This document shows, piece after piece, positions 8,369 through 14,932 of a stretch of DNA of 14,983 bases (the first letter of the stretch is position 1; each line of letters opens with the position of its first letter). Under the pieces are notes generated by a model, which had not been told where the DNA came from, searched no databases, and was given only the letters and a program-made list of their open reading frames with translations. The stretch covers positions 1-14,983 of the forward strand of contig JALLAP010000281.1 of the NCBI GenBank assembly GCA_036939355.1, read 5' to 3'. Both the position numbers and the translations under genes were made by a program. Source of the stretch: Thalassiosira profunda. Lineage: Eukaryota; Bacillariophyta; Thalassiosirophyceae; Thalassiosirales; Thalassiosiraceae.

Positions 8369-8508
8369 TAGCCGGCTTATGATACCCAAACCAACACCCA
8401 AAACATTTAGTTTGATGCATTCATAAAAGCTTTGCAGCCTCGGATTAGACCATTCAAGCATTGGGGCGCAGCGGTAGATAACAAGTGCTTCGGAGCCCCT
8501 TGAATTGA
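8369..8508. repeat. Dispersed repeat, right copy flanking the glycosyltransferase gene
   Basis: Same orientation as 5731-5871, beginning TAGCCGGCTTATGATACCC and ending near GATAACAAGTG followed by a G/C-rich tail. It ends about 15 bases beyond the stop codon of the reverse-strand SGNH gene. That could mean it is a 3'-region piece carried along with members of that gene family, or an independent short mobile repeat. Confidence 0.8.
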
Positions 8509-8522
8509 CAAAAACGCCTATG

Positions 8523-9240
8523 TCATGTGATGGCAGGGGATCTTGGAAAAGGCCAGCGTTCCGCGAGATACAATATCTGTGCTGCCATGGCTAAATTGAC
8601 ATCACTCAGGTGATGCAGCCCGTCAGACGATTGTGAATCGGCCGTCATGTTCCACCAGTCCATTATCATCACCTCCTCGTTGAAGGACGATTCTTCGTTG
8701 ACGGCCAATCCCTCCGACAGGAACAGATGCCTCATTTCTTCGTTGAACATTGCCGCACTCTCCCTTCGCTGTTGAGGATAGCGCTTGTCGTATGTTCGCG
8801 ATTGAGCCCCCATAGACACCCAGATCATACGCACCTTGCCGTGCTTCGAACACACGCGGTACTGCGGATGTGTGAGGATTGGCTGCACCAACGCGTGGAA
8901 CGTTACGCTGGCATTCATTCCCCAATGCAGCCCTCCTTGGAGTACAATCAGTACACCCGGGTAGTTTGGATCGGCGCAATCTATCGGGCCCCACTCGATC
9001 AATCCCCCGCCCAGGGTCGGTCTTTCCTCTGCGGGGGAGCACGGCTGCATCCGGCGCTACAATTTCTCAGCCTACGGAGGCTTTGCAAAGCATGCCCCAA
9101 CTCGACGCCCGCCCGCTATCTCCCACGCGATGTCGCACTCCATGCCCTCCACACTATCCCATCCCCCTGCGAAGCCACCGTTGTTGTACCCCCCGGGGGT
9201 AGGTTGTATGTAGTGAGGACCACTTACGCGGTATTGTAGA
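8523..9240 (-). pseudogene. PC-esterase / SGNH-type hydrolase, two in-frame stops
   Basis: The reverse frame ends at a TGA (8523-8525). Near the C-terminus SSDGLHHLSDVNLAMAAQIL carries the Asp-x-x-His pair of SGNH/PC-esterase (TBL/NXPE/CAS1-like) proteins, and PGVLIVLQGGLHWG (about 8925-8966) matches the block that is V-L-V-x-N-T-G-H-W in that family. Such enzymes add or remove O-acyl groups on glycans, often in the Golgi. Upstream the same frame continues through two TAG codons (9057-9059 and 9072-9074) into GGYNNGGFAGGWDSVEGMEC, which also looks like protein, up to about YYGLYNLQYR near 9240. The GDS block is not seen. The two stops, the missing N-terminus and the start of a divergent gene at 9283 point to a pseudogene. 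A GTAAGTG near 9229 could instead be a splice donor removing both stops. Confidence 0.6.
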
Positions 9241-9282
9241 TTGTAGAGGCCGTAATACCTTTGCACAACTTTTCGTCCAAAA

Positions 9283-9547
9283 ATGAGGCGGACCAAAGCA
9301 TACACTATTGTCTTGGCACTGACACTCCTTTTTCTGTTCATCCAATGGGATGCAAATCAGTCTCTGACTTCGACATCAAACCAAAATCCCATCCGGATCT
9401 TTTACAACCTCTTCATGAACAATGCCACAGATGAAGGAAGAGTGCTCAGTATCTTTCATGAACAACTTCAGGCAATTAATTCCAGTCTCCACGATATGAA
9501 TGTGAATATCTATTCCATTGGCCATCGCTCTATACACATTCCTCCCG
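9283..9547 (+). pseudogene. Secretory-type protein N-terminus truncated by a repeat
   Basis: An ATG at 9283 opens with MRRTKAYTIVLALTLLFLFI, a basic start and a strong signal anchor or signal peptide (about residues 7-22). NPIRIFYNLFMNN, then DEGRVLSIFHEQLQAINSS and NIYSIGHRSIHIPPET follow. This looks like the start of a diatom family of lumenal, glycosyltransferase-like proteins (IFYNLF...DE-x-RV...EQ...SIGH) that I recognise only by resemblance. At about residue 88 the frame enters leader copy 2 of the composite repeat and becomes IVRKCRCCF, ending in the array. No continuation of the gene is seen beyond 9822. It lies head to head with the SGNH remnant. Confidence 0.55.
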
Positions 9548-9728
9548 AAACGATAGTCAGGAAGTGCCGCTGCTGTTTCCCACGATTCGCACAACCAGAG
9601 GTCGATCATCCGCGGTCCCTTGTTGTCCTGCTTCTGGTGGAGGAAGTACACCCGGCCATGTGGAGGCGGGTGATGGTTTCGGAACGGGAACCACTTCTCA
9701 ATACAATGGCGATGGCGGCCATGGGCAT
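9548..9728. repeat. Composite repeat, leader copy 2
   Basis: This aligns with 1876-2046 throughout, starting AAACGA in both. It differs by scattered substitutions and by a three-base insertion (GAT) near 9672 that keeps the conserved reverse frame open. The reverse-strand frame reads WFPFRNHHPPPHGRVYF and HQKQDNKGPRMIDLWLCE. The insertion point falls inside the coding frame that begins at 9283. Confidence 0.8.
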
Positions 9729-9822
9729 GGGCTAGACCTTTGCTTGCCGGGCTGGACCTTTGTTTGCCTAGCTGGACCTTTGCCTTTGTTTGGTGGGGGC
9801 TGGACCTTTGCTTACATGAGCG
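9729..9822. repeat. 20-21 bp tandem array, copy 2
   Basis: Four to five units of CTRGACCTTTG plus tail follow leader copy 2 directly. It is the shortest array of the composite copies, so unit number varies between copies. Confidence 0.8.
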
Positions 9823-10006
9823 CTTTGTTGTTTGTTTGGACAAGTTGTTGTTCGCTTTTCCCTTGCTCAAATCCCCATCTATCGCGCGCAGACCACCCAA
9901 GTTACCAACCAGGAGACGGGAAGAAATGTCATGTAGGACGAACTGACAGGGTTACGACACTGAAAAAGTGTGAGTGGTTAACAGTGATGTAAGGACAGTG
10001 TCGTGA
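9823..10006. other. Interval with a 9-bp stem hairpin after the small-ORF stop
   Basis: ACGACACTG at about 9954-9962 pairs with CAGTGTCGT at about 9996-10004. The hairpin lies immediately beyond the reverse-strand stop codon at 10007-10009 that would end the interrupted small ORF. A stem at this place resembles a compact 3' end or terminator, but there is no clean T run after it on the reverse strand. No other gene is seen. Confidence 0.4.
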
Positions 10007-10147
10007 TCATCCAATGTGTCTAAATGGAGATGCATAGATCGGGGTCTGCTTAGACAAGGTTATCTCTACTCTAGCCCACAGAACTGCGTGCACATTTTGA
10101 GGGACGATTGGATCCATCTGGATCAACTCCTTGTCTTGAACTTCTTC
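10007..10147 (-). pseudogene. Detached 3' part of the interrupted small membrane-protein ORF
   Basis: Reading the reverse strand from the ACGAG duplication, the frame that stops at 11309 would continue here as EEVQDKELIQMDPIVPQ and so on for 46 codons, to a TGA at 10007-10009. Ignoring the 1159-base element and one ACGAG gives an uninterrupted ORF of about 136 codons. That the frame stays open is moderate support; 46 open codons can occur by chance. Confidence 0.45.
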
Positions 10148-10152
10148 ACGAG

Positions 10153-10367
10153 TACAGATCTAGTAGAGCATCAGCTCCAGCGTGCGCTACACGATACAGC
10201 GAGTAGGTCTTAACCGGAGGTGATAGAGAATTATGAGCTGTCTAATCGCCATGGTGCGCGCGTTGGGCTGCTCTGCTGCTCGCCGTCGACGTGGCTTCGG
10301 GCCACTGTATTGTGTGGATACGACGCAGTCACGAGTGGTTCAGTCCTGGATGGGGCTAGGATCATCA
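10153..10367. repeat. Terminal direct repeat, left
   Basis: Offset from the right copy by exactly 944 bases with no mismatch noticed. It begins TACAGATCTAGTAGAGC and ends GGGGCTAGGATCATCA. Confidence 0.9.
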
Positions 10368-10543
10368 CACCCTTGCACACGGTATCGTGGTCGATGCCTC
10401 TAAATGCCTCCTAATCGATTGTTGTATCCCTGTCGAGGTGCTGTGGTTCGGCCCACCCTTGGTCGTTGTTGGGGGTTGCATCCGTCAACCGTTCGATTGT
10501 TGTGTGGTCCCGCAATTGCAATTGTTGTTCGTTTTGTGTACTC

Positions 10544-10972
10544 CTACGCTCCGTAGGATAGCACCTGCTGCAGGCACCCTTGGAAGTGATTGCCACCCTT
10601 GGAAATCCGGTGCCGTCCCTCTCCGCTCGCGCGTATTTGTCGCTTCCTCCCGGGTGTGTGGCTCGACGGGGGAACGAGGTCTCCAATCCTCGGCTGCTGT
10701 TCGTCTCGGACGGTCGTCGCAGGCACGATAACTCTGGAGGGAGCGGGAAGGTCCGAATCGCCGTAGGCGGGAATCGCGTCCTCGGGGGACGGGATGGGGC
10801 TCGGGGATGTTCGGTTGATGGTTGAGGTAGGTGGGAAGGGGCGCTGCCGAGGAAACCCACCTCCTCTGTTGTAGCTTGTTCGGATCGGTATGCCCGCGCG
10901 ATGTCGATGTGGTTGCGCGTGGCTGGGCGTACTTGGTGTCGTGTCGGGCGCTGCCCAGGCGCCCCAGTTCAT
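10544..10972 (-). CDS. Pro/Ser/Arg-rich ORF inside the LTR-bounded element
   Basis: A 142-codon reverse-strand ORF begins at an ATG (10972) with MNWGAWAAPDTTPSTPS and is rich in Pro, Ser, Thr and Arg, as expected of a disordered protein. No zinc knuckle, protease or polymerase motif is seen. It could be a gag-like relic, captured host sequence or chance. An overlapping reverse frame (10411-10860) is about as long, so coding is doubtful. A CCTACG/CGTAGG hairpin lies at about 10542-10556. Confidence 0.2.
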   Translation of the reverse strand: MNWGAWAAPDTTPSTPSHAQPHRHRAGIPIRTSYNRGGGFPRQRPFPPTSTINRTSPSPIPSPEDAIPAYGDSDLPAPSRVIVPATTVRDEQQPRIGDLVPPSSHTPGRKRQIRASGEGRHRISKGGNHFQGCLQQVLSYGA

Positions 10973-11096
10973 TTGAATTTGTTACGCGACGCCACCACGG
11001 CGCCGCAGGATGCTACAACTGCGGCTCGGTGGTCGACATCGACGTGCTGCTGCGATGGGCGGCCAGCGACGACGTGCCAATGAATTCTCCTATCAC

Positions 11097-11311
11097 TACA
11101 GATCTAGTAGAGCATCAGCTCCAGCGTGCGCTACACGATACAGCGAGTAGGTCTTAACCGGAGGTGATAGAGAATTATGAGCTGTCTAATCGCCATGGTG
11201 CGCGCGTTGGGCTGCTCTGCTGCTCGCCGTCGACGTGGCTTCGGGCCACTGTATTGTGTGGATACGACGCAGTCACGAGTGGTTCAGTCCTGGATGGGGC
11301 TAGGATCATCA
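11097..11311. repeat. Terminal direct repeat, right
   Basis: Identical to 10153-10367. Its last bases supply the TGA (11309-11311, reverse strand) that now ends the interrupted small ORF. Confidence 0.9.
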
Positions 11312-11581
11312 ACGAGGTCTTTTATTTCTAAATAATAACCACAGAGCCCCAACTGAACCAGCAAATACTGCCATGATTAACGGAATAAGTGCACTATTGC
11401 TTGGTTTTAATTCCTTTTTTTGTTCTGTTTTTTGTTCTATGACAAGGCCAGCAAGCCGCGCTTCAATCATTGGAGTGAGCTCTGATTTTATCTCAGCGAT
11501 CTTGGCTGAAATCTGTTCATCACATAGCATTTGACTTGTTTGGTAAGACTTTCCTTGGTTGAAAATCGTCGATTGTGTCAT
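11309..11581 (-). CDS. Small protein with C-proximal membrane helix, 3' end cut by element
   Basis: An ATG at 11581 opens a 90-codon ORF. Its N-terminal half is polar and charged, with DEQISAKIAEIKSELTPMIE suggesting a helix, then a Lys/Glu-rich linker, then a single hydrophobic helix ALIPLIMAVFAGSVGALWLL (about residues 64-83) followed by basic RNKRPR. The stop is supplied by the adjacent LTR-like repeat; before the insertion the ORF probably ran 46 codons further. It is the third of three closely packed ORFs and is AT-rich compared with the GC-rich exons nearby. I do not recognise the family. The layout resembles small phage, plasmid or algal-virus membrane proteins, but that is inference only. 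Confidence 0.5.
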   Translation of the reverse strand: MTQSTIFNQGKSYQTSQMLCDEQISAKIAEIKSELTPMIEARLAGLVIEQKTEQKKELKPSNSALIPLIMAVFAGSVGALWLLFRNKRPR

Positions 11582-11602
11582 TCTTCACAACATCTTGCTG
11601 GC

Positions 11603-11752
11603 TTACCTCGTCAATGTGTCATCATGGCTTTGAAACATTGTTAATTGGGTTGTCAAGCAGTTCATCATCTCCTCATTCAACCCATAAACTTTACGCTGAT
11701 AATGACTGTTGGCACTAAGACTGTAAATGGTGTTGTCTTGACATGTTTGCAT
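11603..11752 (-). CDS. Small ORF of 49 residues, middle of the compact cassette
   Basis: An ATG at 11752 starts seven bases after the stop of the upstream ORF, and the intervening GAGGAGC holds a GGAGG-like purine run. The product starts MQTCQDNTIYSLSANSHYQ and continues with NEEMMNCLTTQL; no domain is recognised. It ends at a TAA (11603-11605). The stop overlaps GAGGTAAGC, which could be read as a splice donor, so a spliced gene is an alternative to a polycistronic string. Confidence 0.4.
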   Translation of the reverse strand: MQTCQDNTIYSLSANSHYQRKVYGLNEEMMNCLTTQLTMFQSHDDTLTR

Positions 11753-11759
11753 GCTCCTC

Positions 11760-11915
11760 CTAGTACGACCGTGCGAATTTTTCCATGTATTCCTCCAAGC
11801 TTTTCATTTTCTTTGCTGGAAGTTCGCCTACAATCTTCGCAAGTTTTGATGCTGTTGAATCCTCTGAGTTGAGAAGGAATGTCATGAAATCACTGTTGTA
11901 AAACTTTTTACCCAT
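11760..11915 (-). CDS. Small basic helical ORF of 51 residues, first of the compact cassette
   Basis: An ATG at 11915 opens MGKKFYNSDFMTFLLNSEDS and continues with ASKLAKIVGELPAKKMKSLE to a TAG at 11760-11762. The composition, with many Lys, Glu, Leu and Met residues, is typical of a real soluble helical protein. No family is recognised. It would be the first gene of a reverse-strand string; no further ORF is evident upstream. Being this short, its status depends on conservation evidence that I do not have. Confidence 0.45.
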   Translation of the reverse strand: MGKKFYNSDFMTFLLNSEDSTASKLAKIVGELPAKKMKSLEEYMEKFARSY

Positions 11916-12185
11916 GTTGACTGGCGAATATCAGCAGGAAATTAAGCGTTTCTTATGAAGGTGGCAAGGTGACTATTCTGGTGGACTAATAAATCTTTGG
12001 ACTCATTTTCCACATGTTAGAGTTCCATAGACATAGATAGCGAGAGGTAGGTACGATACCTACTTACTTTTGTCTTGCCAAAAAGTTCCTAAGTACTAGT
12101 ATCTATAAACACAGCTGTCACTGACTGACTGATTCCTATTAGGTGTGTACCTATTCTCCTACGTGATTTGAAAGCCGGATAGGTA
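11916..12185. other. AT-rich interval with TAGGTA-type palindromes
   Basis: No gene is seen. GTAGGTACGATACCTAC at 12047-12063 is a near-perfect palindrome, and further GTACCTA/TAGGTGTAC strings occur at 12138-12152 and 12180. This could include the promoter of the reverse-strand cassette, but no element can be named. Confidence 0.4.
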
Positions 12186-12194
12186 TCATCATTG

Positions 12195-12458
12195 TGACAC
12201 AGCTCGAGATGGTAACACCTTCAATGTCGGGGCGCCCGGCAAGCGAATGAGAGGCTTTGAATCTGAGAGCCAGCACTGTCTCTTGCGAGTCCAGCTACAA
12301 ATAGACTGGATTGGCCAGAAGTGTGCAGACTCCTCCCTGTTCGAGCAGGATCCGTCTGACGCGGAATGTGACCTTGCCCTCACGCGGACCGGGCAAAGCC
12401 AACGATCTCTGACTGTCAAGTGGCAAAAGTTCAAATTCGAAATTTCAAACTTTGGTTG
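12195..12458 (+). pseudogene. Unidentified coding fragment ending in the inverted array
   Basis: A forward frame reads natural-looking sequence, including DGNTFNVGAPGKRMRGFESE, then LLRVQLQIDWIGQKCADSS and DAECDLALTRTGQSQRSLTV, and ends at a TGA just after it enters the inverted array (FKFEISNFG). An in-frame ATG is at 12247. The frame is open upstream to about 12174, but no start is clear. No family is recognised. It may be the 3' remainder of a gene truncated by the repeat. Confidence 0.3.
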
Positions 12459-12545
12459 AAATTTCAAACTTTGCTTGAAATTTCAAACAAAGGTCTATTG
12501 CTTTGAAATTTCAAGCAAAGGTCTAGCCATTTCAAACAAACTAAA
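12438..12545. repeat. 20-21 bp array, inverted copy
   Basis: CAAAGGTCTAGCCATTTCAA and similar units are the reverse complement of the CTAGACCTTTG array units found elsewhere. Interleaved GAAATTTCAAACTTTG units form a second, partly palindromic motif (GAAATTTC). It bounds the left side of the Copia fragment, while a direct-orientation copy bounds the right side. Confidence 0.8.
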
Positions 12546-12576
12546 GGGCGTCCTCGCTCCCCTCTCAACGCGATAG

Positions 12577-13427
12577 AAGACGTGGCACGCTGGCTATTCT
12601 GGCGAACCCTATGTGGGCAACGAACAGCTCTCGCTGGACGACTTGGCGGCCTTGAAGATTCCGCCCATGTTTCGCGAGGCAATCGTCCACACCAACGCAG
12701 ACACCCACGCTCGTTGGTTTCGCCACTTGGACGTTCCTCTTGGAAAGGTCCCACTCCTTGACAAGGCTCTGTCATTGAGCGCCGACAAGTACCCGTCGCT
12801 GTGGCGTCCTTCCAAGTGGACACATTCGTGGAATGGTACAACAAGCTTGTCCCTATGCTGGCGCGTTTCTACGTCCAGCTCCTGCCCTTCGAGGCAGTCA
12901 GCCCCTACGTGCGCAACGGCCACGGTTTCTGCCCTCCAGCTTCGCGGCGCTTGGCTACGCGAGATTGGTGGTTCAGAGGTGACGACAGAGTCAGATGTGC
13001 GCCAAGCTCTGGCCACAATCAGATCAGACAACAGGAAGTCCTGTTGGCTGACGTTTTCGCACCCTGAGATTGCGCACGGCTTGACCAACGATGGCATTCC
13101 CCAAATTTTGCCCAAATCAACGTCGATCAATTGAACCCACGCCACCTCTTCCACCAGGCGGCACCGATTGGTGAACTCAACGCTGCCCCTCGCCCATCCT
13201 TCCCCACCCAAGACATTGGTGCGCCAGCTGCTGCAGCGGCGACTCTTCGTGAAATCAAAGATGGAGAGGTTGTCAATGGCATTGGCCTCGCCTACAAGCT
13301 CACGCGAGGCAAGCTGCTCAAAGCCCCTGACTGGGACGACTGGCGAAAGTCTGAATACACCCAGCTTGACCAGTACGACAAGCAGGGAATGTTTGGCGCC
13401 CCTGTACGAGTGGCTAAAGACGACGGC
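12577..13427 (+). pseudogene. Ty1/copia-like gag-pol fragment with frameshifts
   Basis: The piece reads, with at least three frame changes (near 12803, 12945 and 13110), GEPYVGNEQLSLDDLAALKI; a gag-like stretch VDTFVEWYNKLVPMLARFYV with NGHGFCPP; a linker with WLREIGGSEVTTESDVRQAL and LTFSHPEIAHGLTNDGIPQI; and finally LLKAPDWDDWRKSEYTQLDQ. That last part is the conserved Copia segment before the reverse transcriptase (P-x-W-x-x-W-x-x-(S/A)-x-x-x-E/Q-x-x-x-L). The polymerase catalytic motif is absent because the frame ends at the N at 13428, where the composite repeat starts. Protease and integrase are missing between the gag-like and linker parts, implying an internal deletion. It cannot encode a working polyprotein. 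The gag assignment is weaker than the pre-RT one. Confidence 0.65.
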
Positions 13428-13428
13428 N

Positions 13429-13500
13429 GGCCATGTGGAGGCGGGTGGTTTGTGAACGGGAACCACCCTTCAGTACAACGGAGACGGCGGCCTGGGCATG
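13429..13500. repeat. Composite repeat, leader copy 3 (partial)
   Basis: From GGCCATGTGGAGGCGGGTGG onward it matches the right part of leader copies 1 and 2. The left 100 bases are missing, cut at the N at 13428. The conserved reverse frame stays open (CTEGWFPFTNHPPPHG). Confidence 0.8.
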
Positions 13501-13833
13501 GGCTAGACCTTTGTTTGCTGGGCTAGACCTTTGTTAGCTGGGCTAGACCTTTGTTTGCTGGGCTGGACCTTTGCTTAAAATGGCTGGACCTTTGGTTAAA
13601 ATGGCTGGACCTTTGCCTGGTGGGCTGGACCTTTGGTTTATGGCTAGACCTTTGTTTAAAATGGCTAGACCTTTGCCCAGCGGCTAGACCTTTGCTTGCT
13701 GGGCTGGACCTTTGTTTAAAATGGCTGGACCTTTGGTCAAAATGGCTAGACCTTTGCTTAAAATGGCTAGACCTTTGCCTCTGGCCCGGACCTTTGTTTG
13801 AAATGGCTAGACCTTTGCTTGCTGGGCTGGACC
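13501..13833. repeat. 20-21 bp tandem array, copy 3 (longest)
   Basis: About seventeen units, more uniform than the other copies, combine the core CTRGACCTTTG with two main tails, YTTGCTGGG and YTTAAAATGG. The array is open on the reverse strand as a Lys-Gln-Arg-Ser-Ser-rich pseudo-protein, which is a by-product of 21-base units. It ends at CTGGACCGGTTTCTC. Confidence 0.9.
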
Positions 13834-14136
13834 GGTTTCTCTCACCCAGTCTGGGCGTCCGCAGGACACCCCCGGTAGGGCGCTGTCCGCGCAGGACGCC
13901 GCCGGCAGGCATCACCTCGGTCGTACCCCCTCATCCCTTGATATCAACTGATTGAATTAATACGATCGCATCACAAATTGTTACTGCAGTATCTCCACGA
14001 AGAGTAGATGCTTCCCAAGCTTGGACAGCAACCAACTCCATCTAGAGCATGTGCAATGTCTGCAGAAAAAGGTAGCTTGCTTGTTCTTGGATTTGCAGTT
14101 ACCTAAGTTGTAAGTGATACCCCTTGGAATCTAGAG
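13834..14136. other. Interval between two arrays
   Basis: A short GC-rich part (13855-13920) contains two GCGCAGGAC/CCGCAGGAC strings about 35 bases apart. It is followed by ordinary AT-rich sequence. No gene, RNA or element is recognised. Confidence 0.4.
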
Positions 14137-14328
14137 CTGGGCTGGACCTTTGCTTAAAATGGCTAGACCTTTGTATAGGGCTGGACCTTTGTTTGCTGGG
14201 CTAGACCTTTGCTTGATGGGCTGGACCTTAAGTTGCTGGGCTAGACCTTCTTGTTTGGTGGGGGCTGGACCTTTGTTTGAAATGGCTGGACCTTTGTTTA
14301 GTGGCCCGGACCTTTGTTTGAAATGGCA
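14137..14328. repeat. 20-21 bp tandem array, copy 4 (no leader)
   Basis: About nine units of CTRGACCTTTG plus tail in the same orientation as copies 1-3, without the leader. The right end, TTTGTTTGAAATGGCACAC, abuts the truncated sulfotransferase frame. Confidence 0.85.
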
Positions 14329-14333
14329 CACAA

Positions 14334-14649
14334 TGCTCTGAACCTGCCCAGAGGTGCATTTTCACCGTTCTCGCAAATCCCTGCTTGAACAAGGAATCTG
14401 GCGCGTCAGTGTGATTAAACACCTTGCTCTCTTTGCGTGGCCAAATGAGGTTCCCCCTGCTTTACGCATATGCGCCCAAAATAGAGTCGCCTTCCCCGCA
14501 GATACCAAGGGTGATTTTTCCATAAGACGATTGAACCAGTCGTCGTCAGAAGGAGAGCAGTTGATCGTACCAGCCAGCACTTCAAATAGAAATAGGCAAT
14601 ACTGGGAGAGCGGGGTTGTCCAGCTCTGCGAATTTCGGAAATATTCAAA
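14334..14649 (-). pseudogene. Sulfotransferase-like N-terminal fragment
   Basis: A reverse frame open from 14649 reads DDDWFNRLMEKSPLVSAGKA, then TLFWAHMRKAGGTSF. H-x-x-KAGGTS-F (14443-14463) is the 5'-phosphosulfate-binding loop of PAPS-dependent sulfotransferases, which sulfate glycans or proteins in the Golgi. Directly after it the frame loses protein character, while the adjacent frame gives VFNHTDAPDSLFKQGFARTV and MHLWAGSEHC, a likely continuation. A frameshift near 14425 is therefore inferred. The continuation then runs into the array at 14328, removing the 3'-phosphate-binding motif. No start codon is seen. Confidence 0.5.
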
Positions 14650-14932
14650 TCATGGAGGGAGAAGTCGCTTATTCGGAAAACCCGAGGAAGAAGCTGACAA
14701 GAGATCTCAGGTAGTTGGCATCATTGGCGGCACGGCCTAATGAACGAGCTCCCATCGCTCGTTCGCCATGTAGTATGATACAGGGATTTTGCCCTTGTGT
14801 AGATACTTTGTGTCGTACAATAGGTACGTACCTACCACAGTTATTCCAATTCATACTTAAGCCAGTCATACTACTTTACAGGACCTTCTCTATTGTAGGA
14901 GTACATATCTGCATCTCTTGAGAGCTGGAGCC
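14650..14932. other. Intergenic interval with a 14-bp palindrome
   Basis: TAGGTACGTACCTA at 14821-14834 is a perfect palindrome of the type scattered through the window. No gene is seen before the ATG at 14933. Confidence 0.4.

Larger units (their letters stand above)
10148..11316. mobile_element. Short LTR-bounded element with 5-bp target duplication
   Basis: The element spans 10153-11311 (1159 bases). Its terminal direct repeats are 10153-10367 and 11097-11311, 215 bases each and identical as far as I can read. ACGAG occurs immediately outside both ends (10148-10152 and 11312-11316), as expected of a 5-base target-site duplication from LTR-retrotransposon integration. The repeats run from TACAGATC to GGATCATCA, so only one end has the canonical dinucleotide. 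The 729-base interior has no reverse transcriptase or integrase, so the element is non-autonomous, of the TRIM/LARD kind. Identical repeats imply a recent insertion. It lies inside a small reverse-strand ORF. No convincing primer-binding site was found. Confidence 0.75.

Noticed and set aside
9072..9341. Separate 89-codon reverse gene
   Set aside because: It is in the same frame as the SGNH ORF and better explained as its upstream part; its first 35 codons overlap the stronger forward signal-anchor start.
12613..13134. Independent 173-codon gene starting at GTG
   Set aside because: It mixes two Copia-like segments with a non-protein-like middle created by frameshifts, and it lacks an ATG start.
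13501..13833. CRISPR array
   Set aside because: Units are contiguous 20-21 base repeats without unique spacers, no cas genes occur, and the DNA is eukaryotic with an intron.
13523..13955. Trp/Leu-rich forward ORF or Lys-Gln-Arg-Ser reverse ORF over the array
   Set aside because: Both are direct translations of the tandem unit and stop being protein-like at the array edges.
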